Source of the DNA: a virus
Reading direction: 5' to 3' (one strand)
Length of the DNA stretch: 35,435 nucleotides
IMG/VR virus record: IMGVR_UViG_3300049718_000026
Span: 1 to 35,435 of that record
Shown: piece after piece, positions 15,614-23,384 of the stretch
Layout: every line of letters starts with the position of its first letter
Numbering within the stretch: the first letter of the stretch is position 1
Position numbers and translations under genes: made by a program
Notes under the pieces: generated by a model
Told to the model about the DNA's origin: nothing
Databases searched by the model: none
Seen by the model: the letters and a program-made list of their open reading frames with translations, nothing else

Positions 15614-17335
15614 ATGTCCATTCCTGTTACTGCATTTGATACTGTCACACCAAGTGTGCTGGCAGGTGGAGGAAACGCACTGGCACTTGTCGGTCTGTTC
15701 CTCAGTGGTAGCCCACTGCTCCCCGTCGGAGCTGTGATGAGTTTTCCCAATTCTGCTGCTGTTCAAGCATACTTTGGGAACTATAACTCATCTTTCTCTG
15801 CATCTTTTGCCACCAATGTCATGACGGTCTCTGGCACTCCGACCAGTGTCTTGGCAGTTGGGCAGCAGGTTCAAGCTGCTGCTGGAGGGACTGCCCTTCC
15901 TGAAAACACCTACATCTCTCAGCTGGGGACTGGCACGGGTGGTGCTGGCACCTACATTCTCAGCACCACTCCTGGAACCATTGCCTCTCAGTCCTGCACA
16001 TCTCAGGCAGTTGAATCTGCGATGGCAACCACCTACTTCAGTGGCTTCACAAACAGCAATAAGAAGCCAAGCGCAATGCTGTTCTATCGCTACTGCTCAG
16101 CAGCAGCTCCGGCATTCTTGCGTGGTGCTTCCAATGCCCTGCTGACTCTGGCTCAGGTTCAGGCTATCAGTGCTGGACAGCTCAGTGTGGTGATTGACGG
16201 AGTAGTCAAGACTGCTACTGGACTCAACCTTGGTGCTGCTACCAGCATGTCAAATGCTGCAGCTCTTATCACTGCAGCTCTGAGTCTGTCTGGGACTGCT
16301 GCTGTCACCTATTCCAGTCAGTTCAATGCATTTGTGATTACGTCTGGAACCACTGGTGCTAGCTCCAGTCTGGCATTTGCTACCAGTTCTGCACAGAACG
16401 TAGCGAATCTTCTTGGCCTCGATGCTACTAGTGGTGGCACTCTTTCGCAGGGTTCCATCGCTATGACTCCTGCCACTGCGATGGCCGCATTAACCCTACT
16501 CACTCAGAACTGGGTTGGTTTCACCACCACATGGGAACCTGTGCTTGCAAACAAGGAACTTTTTGGTGCCTGGGTAAATGGCACTAGTGGCCAGTTCCTC
16601 TATGCTGAGTTCGATTCTGATCCAACCATCATTGGTCCAAACTCCAGTTACAGTGGGTTTGCTTACTGGGCTGACATCATCGGGAATGCTTCTGGTGTTG
16701 TTCCTTGCTATCAGGATCCTCTTGAAGCTGCTTTTGTCCTTGGTGCCATTGCAAGCATCGACTTCACCCAACAGGATGGCGCAGCCACCCTTGCGTTCAA
16801 GAGTGGGACTGGTCTGAGCGCGACCATCACCAATGGAACTGCGGCAGCAAATGCAATCGCCAACGGCTACAACTTCTATGGAGCGTGGGCCACTGCGGCC
16901 AACAATTTTAATTTCTTTTACAATGGGCAGATAACAGGTCCTTACAACTGGATTGATGCATACGTGAATGCCATCCAGCTGAATTCTGCTTTGCAGCTTG
17001 CGATGGTCGAACTCCTTGTGAACACCAAGTCCATCCCATACACCAACAAGGGTTATGGTCTGATCAAGGCTGCTTGCATGGATACAATCAATGCTGCCGT
17101 CAACTTTGGTTCCATCACTCCGAATGTGCCACTTTCTGCTTTGCAGATTGCGGAAGTTAATGCTGCTGCAAGTCTGGCCATTGATGGCATCTTGGCGACT
17201 CGTGGCTGGTATCTGCAAGTCCTTCCTGCCACTGCAACAGCCAGACAGAATCGCACCACTCCTCCATGCAGCCTGTGGTATATGTATGGCGGCAGCGTCC
17301 AGCAGATCAATTTGGCTTCTGTCTTCATCCCCTAA
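15614..17335 (+). CDS. tail sheath protein (DUF3383) with an inserted module
   Basis: 573 residues. The sheath polymerises around the tube and contracts to drive penetration. DUF3383 signs are AVMSFPNSAAVQAYFG near residue 40, KPSAMLFYRYCSAAAPAFLR near 151, WVGFTTTWEP near 297, and the C-terminal ITPNVPLSALQIAEVNAAAS plus ATRGWYLQVLP. Right after VQAYFG a module of about 65 residues is inserted (residues about 64-130, motifs MTVSG, VGQQVQAAAGG, YISQLGTGTGGAGTY). The canonical chain then resumes at ESAMATTYFSGF. A similar module occurs in the cement and baseplate J proteins. GAGGT precedes the start. Confidence 0.9.
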   Translation: MSIPVTAFDTVTPSVLAGGGNALALVGLFLSGSPLLPVGAVMSFPNSAAVQAYFGNYNSSFSASFATNVMTVSGTPTSVLAVGQQVQAAAGGTALPENTYISQLGTGTGGAGTYILSTTPGTIASQSCTSQAVESAMATTYFSGFTNSNKKPSAMLFYRYCSAAAPAFLRGASNALLTLAQVQAISAGQLSVVIDGVVKTATGLNLGAATSMSNAAALITAALSLSGTAAVTYSSQFNAFVITSGTTGASSSLAFATSSAQNVANLLGLDATSGGTLSQGSIAMTPATAMAALTLLTQNWVGFTTTWEPVLANKELFGAWVNGTSGQFLYAEFDSDPTIIGPNSSYSGFAYWADIIGNASGVVPCYQDPLEAAFVLGAIASIDFTQQDGAATLAFKSGTGLSATITNGTAAANAIANGYNFYGAWATAANNFNFFYNGQITGPYNWIDAYVNAIQLNSALQLAMVELLVNTKSIPYTNKGYGLIKAACMDTINAAVNFGSITPNVPLSALQIAEVNAAASLAIDGILATRGWYLQVLPATATARQNRTTPPCSLWYMYGGSVQQINLASVFIP

Positions 17336-17363
17336 ACCACCAAGCTCTTGAGGAGAAACTCAA

Positions 17364-17798
17364 ATGGCTTACACGATCTCTGACGCCAATGCGTCTTTCA
17401 CCCTGGCAATTACCAGCCTCTTTCCTGCTCCACAGAACCTGAGATATTTTGGCACTGATGATGCATTCGCAACGGAGAATGTGAAGCCCAGTGAAGTCAA
17501 GATGGGTGTTGACGGACACCAGAGTGTTGGTTATGCTTCTCACCCAACCATCATCAAGATCAAGCTCGCAGCTGACAGCCCAAGCAACCAGCTTTTTGAT
17601 CTCTGGTATCTTGCACAGAAGACGACCCTTGATGCCTACACTGCAAGTGCAGTCATCAAGCTTCCTAGCATTGGACAGGAATATATTGGCATCAATGGAG
17701 CACTGACTGGCTACATGCCTATGGCTCCTGCCAAGAAGATTCTGCAGGAACGCGAGTTTGAAATCACCTTTGAATCCCTGACCCCTGCTGGAGTGTAG
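17364..17798 (+). CDS. tail tube protein
   Basis: 144 residues. Myovirus tube subunits of this type stack as hexamers inside the sheath. The chain shows YTISDANASFTLAI at the N-terminus, ENVKPSEVKMGVDGHQSVGY in the middle, LAADSPSNQLFDLWYLAQK and finally AKKILQEREFEITFESL. All are typical of tube proteins paired with DUF3383 sheaths. TTGAGGAG precedes the ATG by about ten bases. Placed between sheath and chaperone in the usual order. Confidence 0.85.
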   Translation: MAYTISDANASFTLAITSLFPAPQNLRYFGTDDAFATENVKPSEVKMGVDGHQSVGYASHPTIIKIKLAADSPSNQLFDLWYLAQKTTLDAYTASAVIKLPSIGQEYIGINGALTGYMPMAPAKKILQEREFEITFESLTPAGV

Positions 17799-17799
17799 T

Positions 17800-18207
17800 A
17801 TGCGCAATGAAAAGGAAGTCGCCATCACTGAAGGTCGCGATGCAGGCAAGACTTTTCTGATCATTGAAATGTCTTCTGCGAAAGGAGAGAAGTGGGCTGC
17901 TCGGGCTCTTCTTGCCCTGCTCAAATCAGGCATCGAGATCCCGGATGAAGTTGTTCAGCAGGGAATGATGGGTCTGGCTGCAATTGGAGTCAAAGCCTTT
18001 GCTGGCATTTCTTGGGAACTTGCCGAGCCACTGCTTGATGACATGGTCCCAAGTTTCCGGTTTGTGATGGATTCCATCAGCCCCAATCCTCTGCTCAAGC
18101 ATCGTCCGATAACTGATGATGACATTGAGGATATCACCACCAGATTTCAGCTTCGCAAAGAGTGGATTGAGCTTCACTTTGGTTTTTTGTTCGCCGCCAA
18201 GTCGTAA
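17800..18207 (+). CDS. tail assembly chaperone, short form
   Basis: 135 residues. It escorts the tape measure during tube assembly. The chain reads RNEKEVAITEGRDAGKTFLI, then AEKW-like GEKWAARALLALLKSG, IKAFAGISWELAEPLLD-type residues (VKAFAGISWELAEPLLDD) and DIEDITTRFQLRKEW. These are characteristic of the first chaperone gene before the tape measure in this phage type. Near its 3' end it contains a slippery heptamer, so a fraction of ribosomes should make a longer form. ATG starts one base after the tube stop; GGAG lies about eight bases upstream. Confidence 0.85.
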   Translation: MRNEKEVAITEGRDAGKTFLIIEMSSAKGEKWAARALLALLKSGIEIPDEVVQQGMMGLAAIGVKAFAGISWELAEPLLDDMVPSFRFVMDSISPNPLLKHRPITDDDIEDITTRFQLRKEWIELHFGFLFAAKS

Positions 18208-18227
18208 AAATAAGTGACTTTGGCGGC
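18183..18227 (+). promoter_or_regulatory. programmed -1 ribosomal frameshift signal
   Basis: T TTT TTG at 18183-18189 is a canonical X XXY YYZ heptamer in the zero frame (codons GGT TTT TTG). Three bases later GCCGCCAAGTC (18193-18203) pairs with GACTTTGGCGGC (18216-18227) around a 12-base A-rich loop, with one bulged T. The hairpin would stall the ribosome on the heptamer. The spacer is shorter than the usual 5-9 bases, but the lowest pairs could open. Confidence 0.82.
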
Positions 18228-18407
18228 AAACACAAGGACAAACTTATAAATTATGCCAATGTTCCAGCAAGCATTGGCATAATAATAAGTAAGAATCTAG
18301 CAACTCTTGCTGAACTCCAAGAGATTTATGGTGTTGAAGATATGTATAACCTCCTTGAAGTTGCCATGGTTAACATGCACAATACCAATGTGATGAACCA
18401 AGATTGA
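18189..18407 (+). CDS. -1 frameshift extension of the tail assembly chaperone
   Basis: This 72-codon frame is open from the slippery site to TGA 18405-18407 but has no plausible start of its own. Slippage by -1 at 18183-18189 joins 130 residues of the short form to this part, giving about 202 residues, like the gpG/gpGT pair of lambda. The extension contains NVPASIGIIISKNLATLAEL followed by QEIYGVEDMYNLLEVAMV. This resembles the product normally encoded after the chaperone in related phages (pattern LATLEELQxxYxxxDxxxxLE). It ends seven bases before the tape measure start. The frame and heptamer were checked base by base; expression is inferred. Confidence 0.82.
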   Translation, partial: VRRQVVKISDFGGKHKDKLINYANVPASIGIIISKNLATLAELQEIYGVEDMYNLLEVAMVNMHNTNVMNQD

Positions 18408-18414
18408 GGTTGTG

Positions 18415-20370
18415 ATGAGTGGAACTGTGATAGATGCTTTTCTGGTCACACTTGGTCTTGATACCAAGGAGTTTCACACTGGTGTTGATCAGTCTAAACG
18501 AGATCAAGATGAGCTGCGCAAGAACACTGAGGAGAATGTTGGGAAGATGAAAGAGTCCTATCAAGGACTGATAGAGAAAGTTGGGCAGTTATTTGCTCTT
18601 CTTGCTGGTGGTCATGAGTTAAAGGAATTTTTTAATAGCACTCAAGAAAACGAAGTTGCCACTCTACGCTTATCTGAAATGATTGGCATGAGTGTTGAAA
18701 AACTAGGTCAGTGGCAAGGTGCGCTGGTTGTGAATGGTGGAAGTGCTGAGGGATTCAACCAGAGCATGAAGACAATGGGTGGGTTCCTGATTGACATTGA
18801 GAATCACCTACCTCGCGCAGAACGTGCATTGAAAGCTTTCAAGGCTGCTGGTATCAATCTTGAAATGGGCAAAAAGTCTGATATCCTGGAAGTTCTTGAT
18901 CAGGTCCAAGATCGTTTCAAAAAGCTTACTCTCATGGAAGGTCGTGAGCTTGGCAGGCACATGGGTCTTGATGAGAACTTTGCCAGAATGCTGCATGACT
19001 CAGATGACAGCCTCAAGGACCTTTTGCACACAATGGAAGAGATTGGCACTCCCACCAAGGAAGAGGCCGAGGCCATGGAGAGGCTGGAGCGGGCCCAGAA
19101 AACACTTGGAATTGTACAAGGTGCACTTGGTAGGATCATTGTGGATATGCTGGCACCAGCAATCAAGTTTGTTACAGATAAGCTCCTTGAATTTGCCATG
19201 TGGGCAAAGGACCATCCTCAGATTATCAAGACTGCATTCATAGGAATTGCTGGAGCCATCTCTGTTCTTGGAGCAGCAGCTGGAGCAGCTATGATACCGA
19301 TGCTGGGCATAACAGCTGCTCTTTCTGGAGTTGCTCTTGGTGTTGGGATGATTGCATCTGGCCTTTACATGTTGTGGCAGCAGAATGACAGCTGGCTTCA
19401 TGATCTTGTGACCTGGATCCAAGGTGTTGGAATGTGGTTTGAGATTGTGTGGGAGCGCATTGGCTCTACAACACTGATTGTCTTGAAGGCTCTCTGGGAG
19501 AATATCGAGAACATTGGAAGGATTGTTGCGGATGTTCTGGAGCTGGTGGTTTCTCTGTTCACAATGAATGGTGAACGCATTTCAAAAGCCTGGGAAAAAT
19601 TGACAGCAGATGTCAATCAGATGTTCAAGATGCTTTGGAATTCTCTGGTATTTGGTGCTGTGTTTGCATTCTATTCAATTGAAGCTGCTGCATCTGCATT
19701 ATGGAATAACATGAAGGCACCAGCAGAGGCTTTCTTCAACTGGGTCATTTCAAAATTCTCTTGGTTGAATGCTGCTGTGTCATTCATCAAAATGCTCAGC
19801 CCTAGTTCAATAAGCACAATTGGCGGAAAGGAAAGCACCCAGCCTGGTGGTAGATCATCAAGGGTGATGTCTATGGAGCCAGCAAATACATTGGCAGGCA
19901 CTCCCAGTTCTTCTTCTCCTGCAGCAGGGGTTTATGGCTCTTCTGCACACACCACCAGAGCAGGAAGCATTCAATCCACAGTAAAATCTCCAGTTCTTGA
20001 TATGCCAGTCCACAAGCAAGTGGCAGCAAATCATCTTGCTGCCATTGGAGGTCTGCCACCTGAAGTTCCTGCAGCCAAACCTGTGGCAGCCACTGCCACA
20101 CAGAACCAGCTCCTGGATCCCACTAGCAAAGAGGCAGCAGCCTTCAACAGGCAGTTCTCATTCATGGGTGCTACCCCACACGCTGCGATGGCAGCTCCAG
20201 CAGCTCAGCCATCTGGTCCAAGCACAACTGACAATTCAAAAAGGGAAGTTAGTGTTGGTCAGGTAAATGTCTATGCTGCTCCTGGAGCAGATGCTCAGAG
20301 CATTGCGGATACTACAGCCAGAACAATCCGTAACACAGGTATGGCCGATCAAGTTGATGGGGGGATCTGA
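18415..20370 (+). CDS. tail tape measure protein
   Basis: 651 residues, setting tail length. At about 1.5 angstroms per residue this predicts a tail near 100 nm. The N-terminus (SGTVIDAFLVTLGLDTKEFH) is typical of tape measures. It is followed by charged coiled-coil stretches to residue 270, hydrophobic segments at about 275-345 (TAFIGIAGAISVLGAAAGAA and ALGVGMIASGLYML), more helix, and from about residue 475 a Ser/Pro/Ala-rich low-complexity region. ATG 18415 is preferred over GTG 18412 for its spacing to GAGG. Relatively short for a myovirus tape measure. Confidence 0.88.
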   Translation: MSGTVIDAFLVTLGLDTKEFHTGVDQSKRDQDELRKNTEENVGKMKESYQGLIEKVGQLFALLAGGHELKEFFNSTQENEVATLRLSEMIGMSVEKLGQWQGALVVNGGSAEGFNQSMKTMGGFLIDIENHLPRAERALKAFKAAGINLEMGKKSDILEVLDQVQDRFKKLTLMEGRELGRHMGLDENFARMLHDSDDSLKDLLHTMEEIGTPTKEEAEAMERLERAQKTLGIVQGALGRIIVDMLAPAIKFVTDKLLEFAMWAKDHPQIIKTAFIGIAGAISVLGAAAGAAMIPMLGITAALSGVALGVGMIASGLYMLWQQNDSWLHDLVTWIQGVGMWFEIVWERIGSTTLIVLKALWENIENIGRIVADVLELVVSLFTMNGERISKAWEKLTADVNQMFKMLWNSLVFGAVFAFYSIEAAASALWNNMKAPAEAFFNWVISKFSWLNAAVSFIKMLSPSSISTIGGKESTQPGGRSSRVMSMEPANTLAGTPSSSSPAAGVYGSSAHTTRAGSIQSTVKSPVLDMPVHKQVAANHLAAIGGLPPEVPAAKPVAATATQNQLLDPTSKEAAAFNRQFSFMGATPHAAMAAPAAQPSGPSTTDNSKREVSVGQVNVYAAPGADAQSIADTTARTIRNTGMADQVDGGI

Positions 20371-21077
20371 TGCCTGATGGATTTGCCCTGCCAAGTCTTC
20401 CTGTATCAAACACACCTAGTCTGAATTTTCAGCTACCAGACCTGCACCTGCCCAATGCTCCGGCTGTTCCATTCCTGCACCCAGCATCATTGCCAGCACC
20501 AAATATTGCTCCTCCTGCATTCGCAAACATCTGGGGAATTTATGATGCAAGCGGCAATAAGCTGTTTGATGTTGATACCTGCCTCAGTGCTGATTTCAAA
20601 GATCCCTCGAAAGTTAGCGAATTCCCTGTTGAGGATGGATCATTTACCACATACAACAAAGTCAAAGAGCCATTGGATGCAAAAATTAGGCTTGGTGTCG
20701 CAGGAATGAAAAAAATTGCAGTTGCTTTAACAGCTTTGCGTGCTGCTGTGGCATCCGTAAATCTTTATGATATATGGACGCCAGAATACATTTATCAGAA
20801 TTGCACTGTTGTTATTGGATCTTATAAAAGAACAGAAAAAGAAGGCAGGAATCTGCTTGAGGTGCTTATTGATCTCAAAGAAGTTAGGCAGGTTGGGACT
20901 CAGTATGCAACCAGTGTTCCCATCACCAGCAAAAAGGCTTTGAAGTCTTCATCTTCAAGCAAGGTAAGCAGCGGAAAGGCTCAGACAGCTACACCAACAC
21001 CAAGCCTTCAGAACATGACTACGTCACAGGTTGCCGCTCTGGCCAAGCAGCAGGCAGCTAAGGTATTTGGAGGCTGA
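20370..21077 (+). CDS. putative baseplate protein
   Basis: 235 residues. The first 50 residues are Pro/Leu/Asn-rich (LPDLHLPNAPAVPFLHPASL). The core then reads WGIYDASGNKLFDVD, KVSEFPVEDGSFTTYNKVKE, VNLYDIWTPEYIYQNCTVV and GRNLLEVLIDLKEVRQV. The pattern F(P)VExGxFxxYxKV is common in proteins encoded after the tape measure of contractile-tailed phages, likely connecting tube and baseplate hub. The C-terminus is Ser/Thr/Lys-rich. The ATG shares a base with the tape measure stop and is preceded by GGGGGGA. Confidence 0.7.
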   Translation: MPDGFALPSLPVSNTPSLNFQLPDLHLPNAPAVPFLHPASLPAPNIAPPAFANIWGIYDASGNKLFDVDTCLSADFKDPSKVSEFPVEDGSFTTYNKVKEPLDAKIRLGVAGMKKIAVALTALRAAVASVNLYDIWTPEYIYQNCTVVIGSYKRTEKEGRNLLEVLIDLKEVRQVGTQYATSVPITSKKALKSSSSSKVSSGKAQTATPTPSLQNMTTSQVAALAKQQAAKVFGG

Positions 21078-21078
21078 T

Positions 21079-21381
21079 ATGTTGTATTGTGATTTGGAAG
21101 TCGGTGGAGTCCCAATCTGGTATGCGGTTCCGTGCTTGAATGGAGTTTCAATCAATTCACATCCATATCTTGCATTCGATGGAGATCTGATTTTTATAGA
21201 TACACAAGGTGCAAATGATCCAGCTTATGATGGTCTTTCTGATCGATATGTTCTGCTTTATATTCAGGCGGGTGCAGATGATTTGCAGATATCATTGCAA
21301 GCAGTTCCATCACAGCAGATTAGTGTGACCCTTGGATCTCAGAATTGCACAATATCACTTTACACACGGGAGGTTCTGTGA
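21079..21381 (+). CDS. DUF6983-like baseplate protein, apparently circularly permuted
   Basis: 100 residues from ATG 21079, directly after a GGAGG site. The chain starts with MLYCDLEVGGVPIWYAVPCL, then YLAFDGDLIFIDTQGANDPA and SDRYVLLYI, which in the DUF6983 family as I recall it form the middle and end. The strand pair that should open the family (IPLxxxPSQxxxVxLxGQxCxxxLY) is instead at the C-terminus, as ISLQAVPSQQISVTLGSQNC followed by TISLYTREVL. Position between tail and hub genes matches family context. The stop overlaps the next GTG start as GTGA. Confidence 0.65.
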   Translation: MLYCDLEVGGVPIWYAVPCLNGVSINSHPYLAFDGDLIFIDTQGANDPAYDGLSDRYVLLYIQAGADDLQISLQAVPSQQISVTLGSQNCTISLYTREVL

Positions 21382-22238
21382 GTTTCAGTCAGAAAATCCT
21401 GCAAGTAAGCATCGTCAAAGGCCACGGAAATTTTGACTCTGGTGGCAACACCAAAATCATGTCTGGTCTTAGGGTTAAATGTGAAATTGAAAAGAATGGT
21501 CATCCAAGCAAGAATAAAGTTTCACTCAAGATCTATGGGATGAAACAGGATGACATGAATGCTTTAACCACATTGTCATTCAAACCTATGGCAGTGGTCA
21601 AAAATACAATTCAAGTAATGGCTGGTGATTCCAATGGAATGCAGGTGGCATTCCAAGGTGACATTACTGGTGCATGGGAAATTTATAGCTCTCCCCCAAA
21701 TCTTTATTTCCATGTGGAAGCTCTGTCTGGCTATTATCACTCTATCGCAGTTGTTACACCAAAGGGCTATCCTGGTTCTGTGTCGGCAGCCAGCCTGATG
21801 AGTGGCCTTGCATCACAGATGAATCTTGCGTTTGAGATGGATCCTTCAAATCCAGTCACCACACAGCTGAGCAGGCCTTATCTATGGGGAACGCCATTCC
21901 AGCAGGCTGCTGCAATTGCTGCTGCTGCCAACATCGAATTTGGAATAGATGATGATGTTTTATATATAGCCAACAGAGGAAAAGAGCGCAAGGGAACTGC
22001 TCCGCTGGTCTCAGTTGATACTGGGCTGAAAGCATATCCAACATTTGATAAAAAGGGTATACGCTTCAAAACCCTATACAATCCAGCAATTCTTTATGGT
22101 GGACTGGTTGTAGTTAAATCAGCAATACCAATGGCGTGCGGCACCTGGAGGGTGCATAAATTGCGTCACGATCTTGAAAGTGAAACACCTGGTGGTATCT
22201 GGGAAAGTGAAGTCTACGCCACACCACAAGGGAGCTAG
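21378..22238 (+). CDS. putative baseplate hub protein
   Basis: 286 residues. GTG 21378 is chosen because GGGAGG lies about six bases upstream and it overlaps the previous stop by GTGA. The longer frame from 21345 lacks this. The core reads VKGHGNFDSGGNTKIMSGLR, YGMKQDDMNALTTLSFKPMA, FQGDITGAWEIYSSPPNLYF, VEALSGYYHSIAVV, IEFGIDDDVLYIANRG and ending LRHDLESETPGGIWESEVYA. This matches hub proteins of T4 gp27/Mu gp44-like role in related phages. It would form the ring that carries the spike encoded next. Confidence 0.75.
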   Translation: MSFSQKILQVSIVKGHGNFDSGGNTKIMSGLRVKCEIEKNGHPSKNKVSLKIYGMKQDDMNALTTLSFKPMAVVKNTIQVMAGDSNGMQVAFQGDITGAWEIYSSPPNLYFHVEALSGYYHSIAVVTPKGYPGSVSAASLMSGLASQMNLAFEMDPSNPVTTQLSRPYLWGTPFQQAAAIAAAANIEFGIDDDVLYIANRGKERKGTAPLVSVDTGLKAYPTFDKKGIRFKTLYNPAILYGGLVVVKSAIPMACGTWRVHKLRHDLESETPGGIWESEVYATPQGS

Positions 22239-22241
22239 CCA

Positions 22242-23024
22242 ATGCCACAAGATGAAACAATTTTCCCTCAGCAGCAGCCAACATCTGGCAATGGAGATGT
22301 AAACGAAACTTTATTTGCAATTCAAAGGACTCTGGCCCTTATGAATATTGCAACTCAGGTGAAGGTTGTGGCAGTCCACACTTCAGGGAACACATCACCT
22401 GTAGGAACAGTAGATGTTATGCCGATTGTGAATGTTATTGATGGCTCGGGTAGATCCTGGCCTCATGACACAATATATGATGTTCCTTACATCCGCATTC
22501 AGGGTGGCATCAATGCTGTGATTTGTGACCCTCATGCTGGCGATATTGGCCTGTGTGTCTTCTGCGACCGAGACCAGTCTGCAGCCCAGAAGACAGGAGC
22601 CCAGTCCAATCCCGGCTCCGGTCGCCGATTCGATCTTGCTGATGGCATTTACATTGGAGGATGGAATTCGCAAGTAGTTCCCCAGAATTATGTTGTAATA
22701 AATCCTGATGGTTCCATTGCTGTGCTGTCAACCGGAAGGATTGATGTTACTGGAACTACTTGCGAATTTCATTGCCCTGTTGTTATGGATCAGACTTTGC
22801 AGGTTGTTGGCAACACCACACTGGAAGAAAATCTGACTGTTTTGGATAATGTTACTCTGGGCGGAAGTCTTTCTGCGACAGGCTCAACAGGCTCTGGAAA
22901 TGCTACGCTTGCTGGCAGCCTAACTGCCACTGGCAATGTTAAGGGTGGAACAGTTGATCTTGAAACTCATGTCCATACCAATGTTCAGAGTGGTAGCAGC
23001 AACACTGGGGGGCCAGTGGGATGA
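22242..23024 (+). CDS. baseplate spike protein (Gp138/gpV-type)
   Basis: 260 residues. The central spike punctures the outer membrane. An OB-fold-like N-terminal domain (about residues 35-140, with GTVDVMPIVNVIDGSGRSWP and DPHAGDIGLCVFCDRDQSA) is followed by beta-helical repeats (TLQVVGNTTLEENLTVLDN and GSLSATGSTGSG). The tip motif HVHTNVQSGSSNTGGPVG has the HxH arrangement that binds iron in known spikes. GGGAG precedes ATG 22242. Stop overlaps the wedge gene by ATGA. Confidence 0.88.
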   Translation: MPQDETIFPQQQPTSGNGDVNETLFAIQRTLALMNIATQVKVVAVHTSGNTSPVGTVDVMPIVNVIDGSGRSWPHDTIYDVPYIRIQGGINAVICDPHAGDIGLCVFCDRDQSAAQKTGAQSNPGSGRRFDLADGIYIGGWNSQVVPQNYVVINPDGSIAVLSTGRIDVTGTTCEFHCPVVMDQTLQVVGNTTLEENLTVLDNVTLGGSLSATGSTGSGNATLAGSLTATGNVKGGTVDLETHVHTNVQSGSSNTGGPVG

Positions 23025-23383
23025 GCACTTTAGGTCTTAACTATAACACATGGGATCTTGCTCTTGATGCTTCAGGAAATATGAGCATTATTTCTGGAGG
23101 ACTCGACATTGCTCAGGATGTTGCCAGTGCCATCAAATTGTTTCTTGGAGAACTTTATTATGATGTGACTGCTGGCATTCCTTATTTCAATAGTGTGTTT
23201 GGACCATCTTATTCCTCAAGCACAGTTCAGAACCTTATTCAGAATGCAGCCCTTACTGTTCCAAATGTAGTCACTGCGATAGCCACCATTACCAATTTTG
23301 ACTATACCATGAGGACTCTGACTGGGACAGTGGACATTACCACCACAACAGGCCAGACCATCACAGTAAATTTTGGGGGATAG
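23021..23383 (+). CDS. baseplate wedge protein, gp25-like
   Basis: 120 residues. The family joins sheath and baseplate. Signs are WDLALDASGNMSIISGG and DIAQDVASAIKLFLGELYYD near residues 30-50, then AGIPYFNSVFG, as in W/gp25-like proteins (pattern A.(D)V..A...F.GE..YD...G(I/V)P...). C-terminal strands read LTGTVDITTTTGQTITVNF. ATGA overlap with the spike gene. Confidence 0.85.
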   Translation: MSTLGLNYNTWDLALDASGNMSIISGGLDIAQDVASAIKLFLGELYYDVTAGIPYFNSVFGPSYSSSTVQNLIQNAALTVPNVVTAIATITNFDYTMRTLTGTVDITTTTGQTITVNFGG

Positions 23384-23384
23384 A

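Noticed and set aside
18205-18227. The chaperone hairpin read as a terminator
   Set aside because: No T-run follows, and its position three bases after an in-frame slippery heptamer fits frameshift stimulation better.
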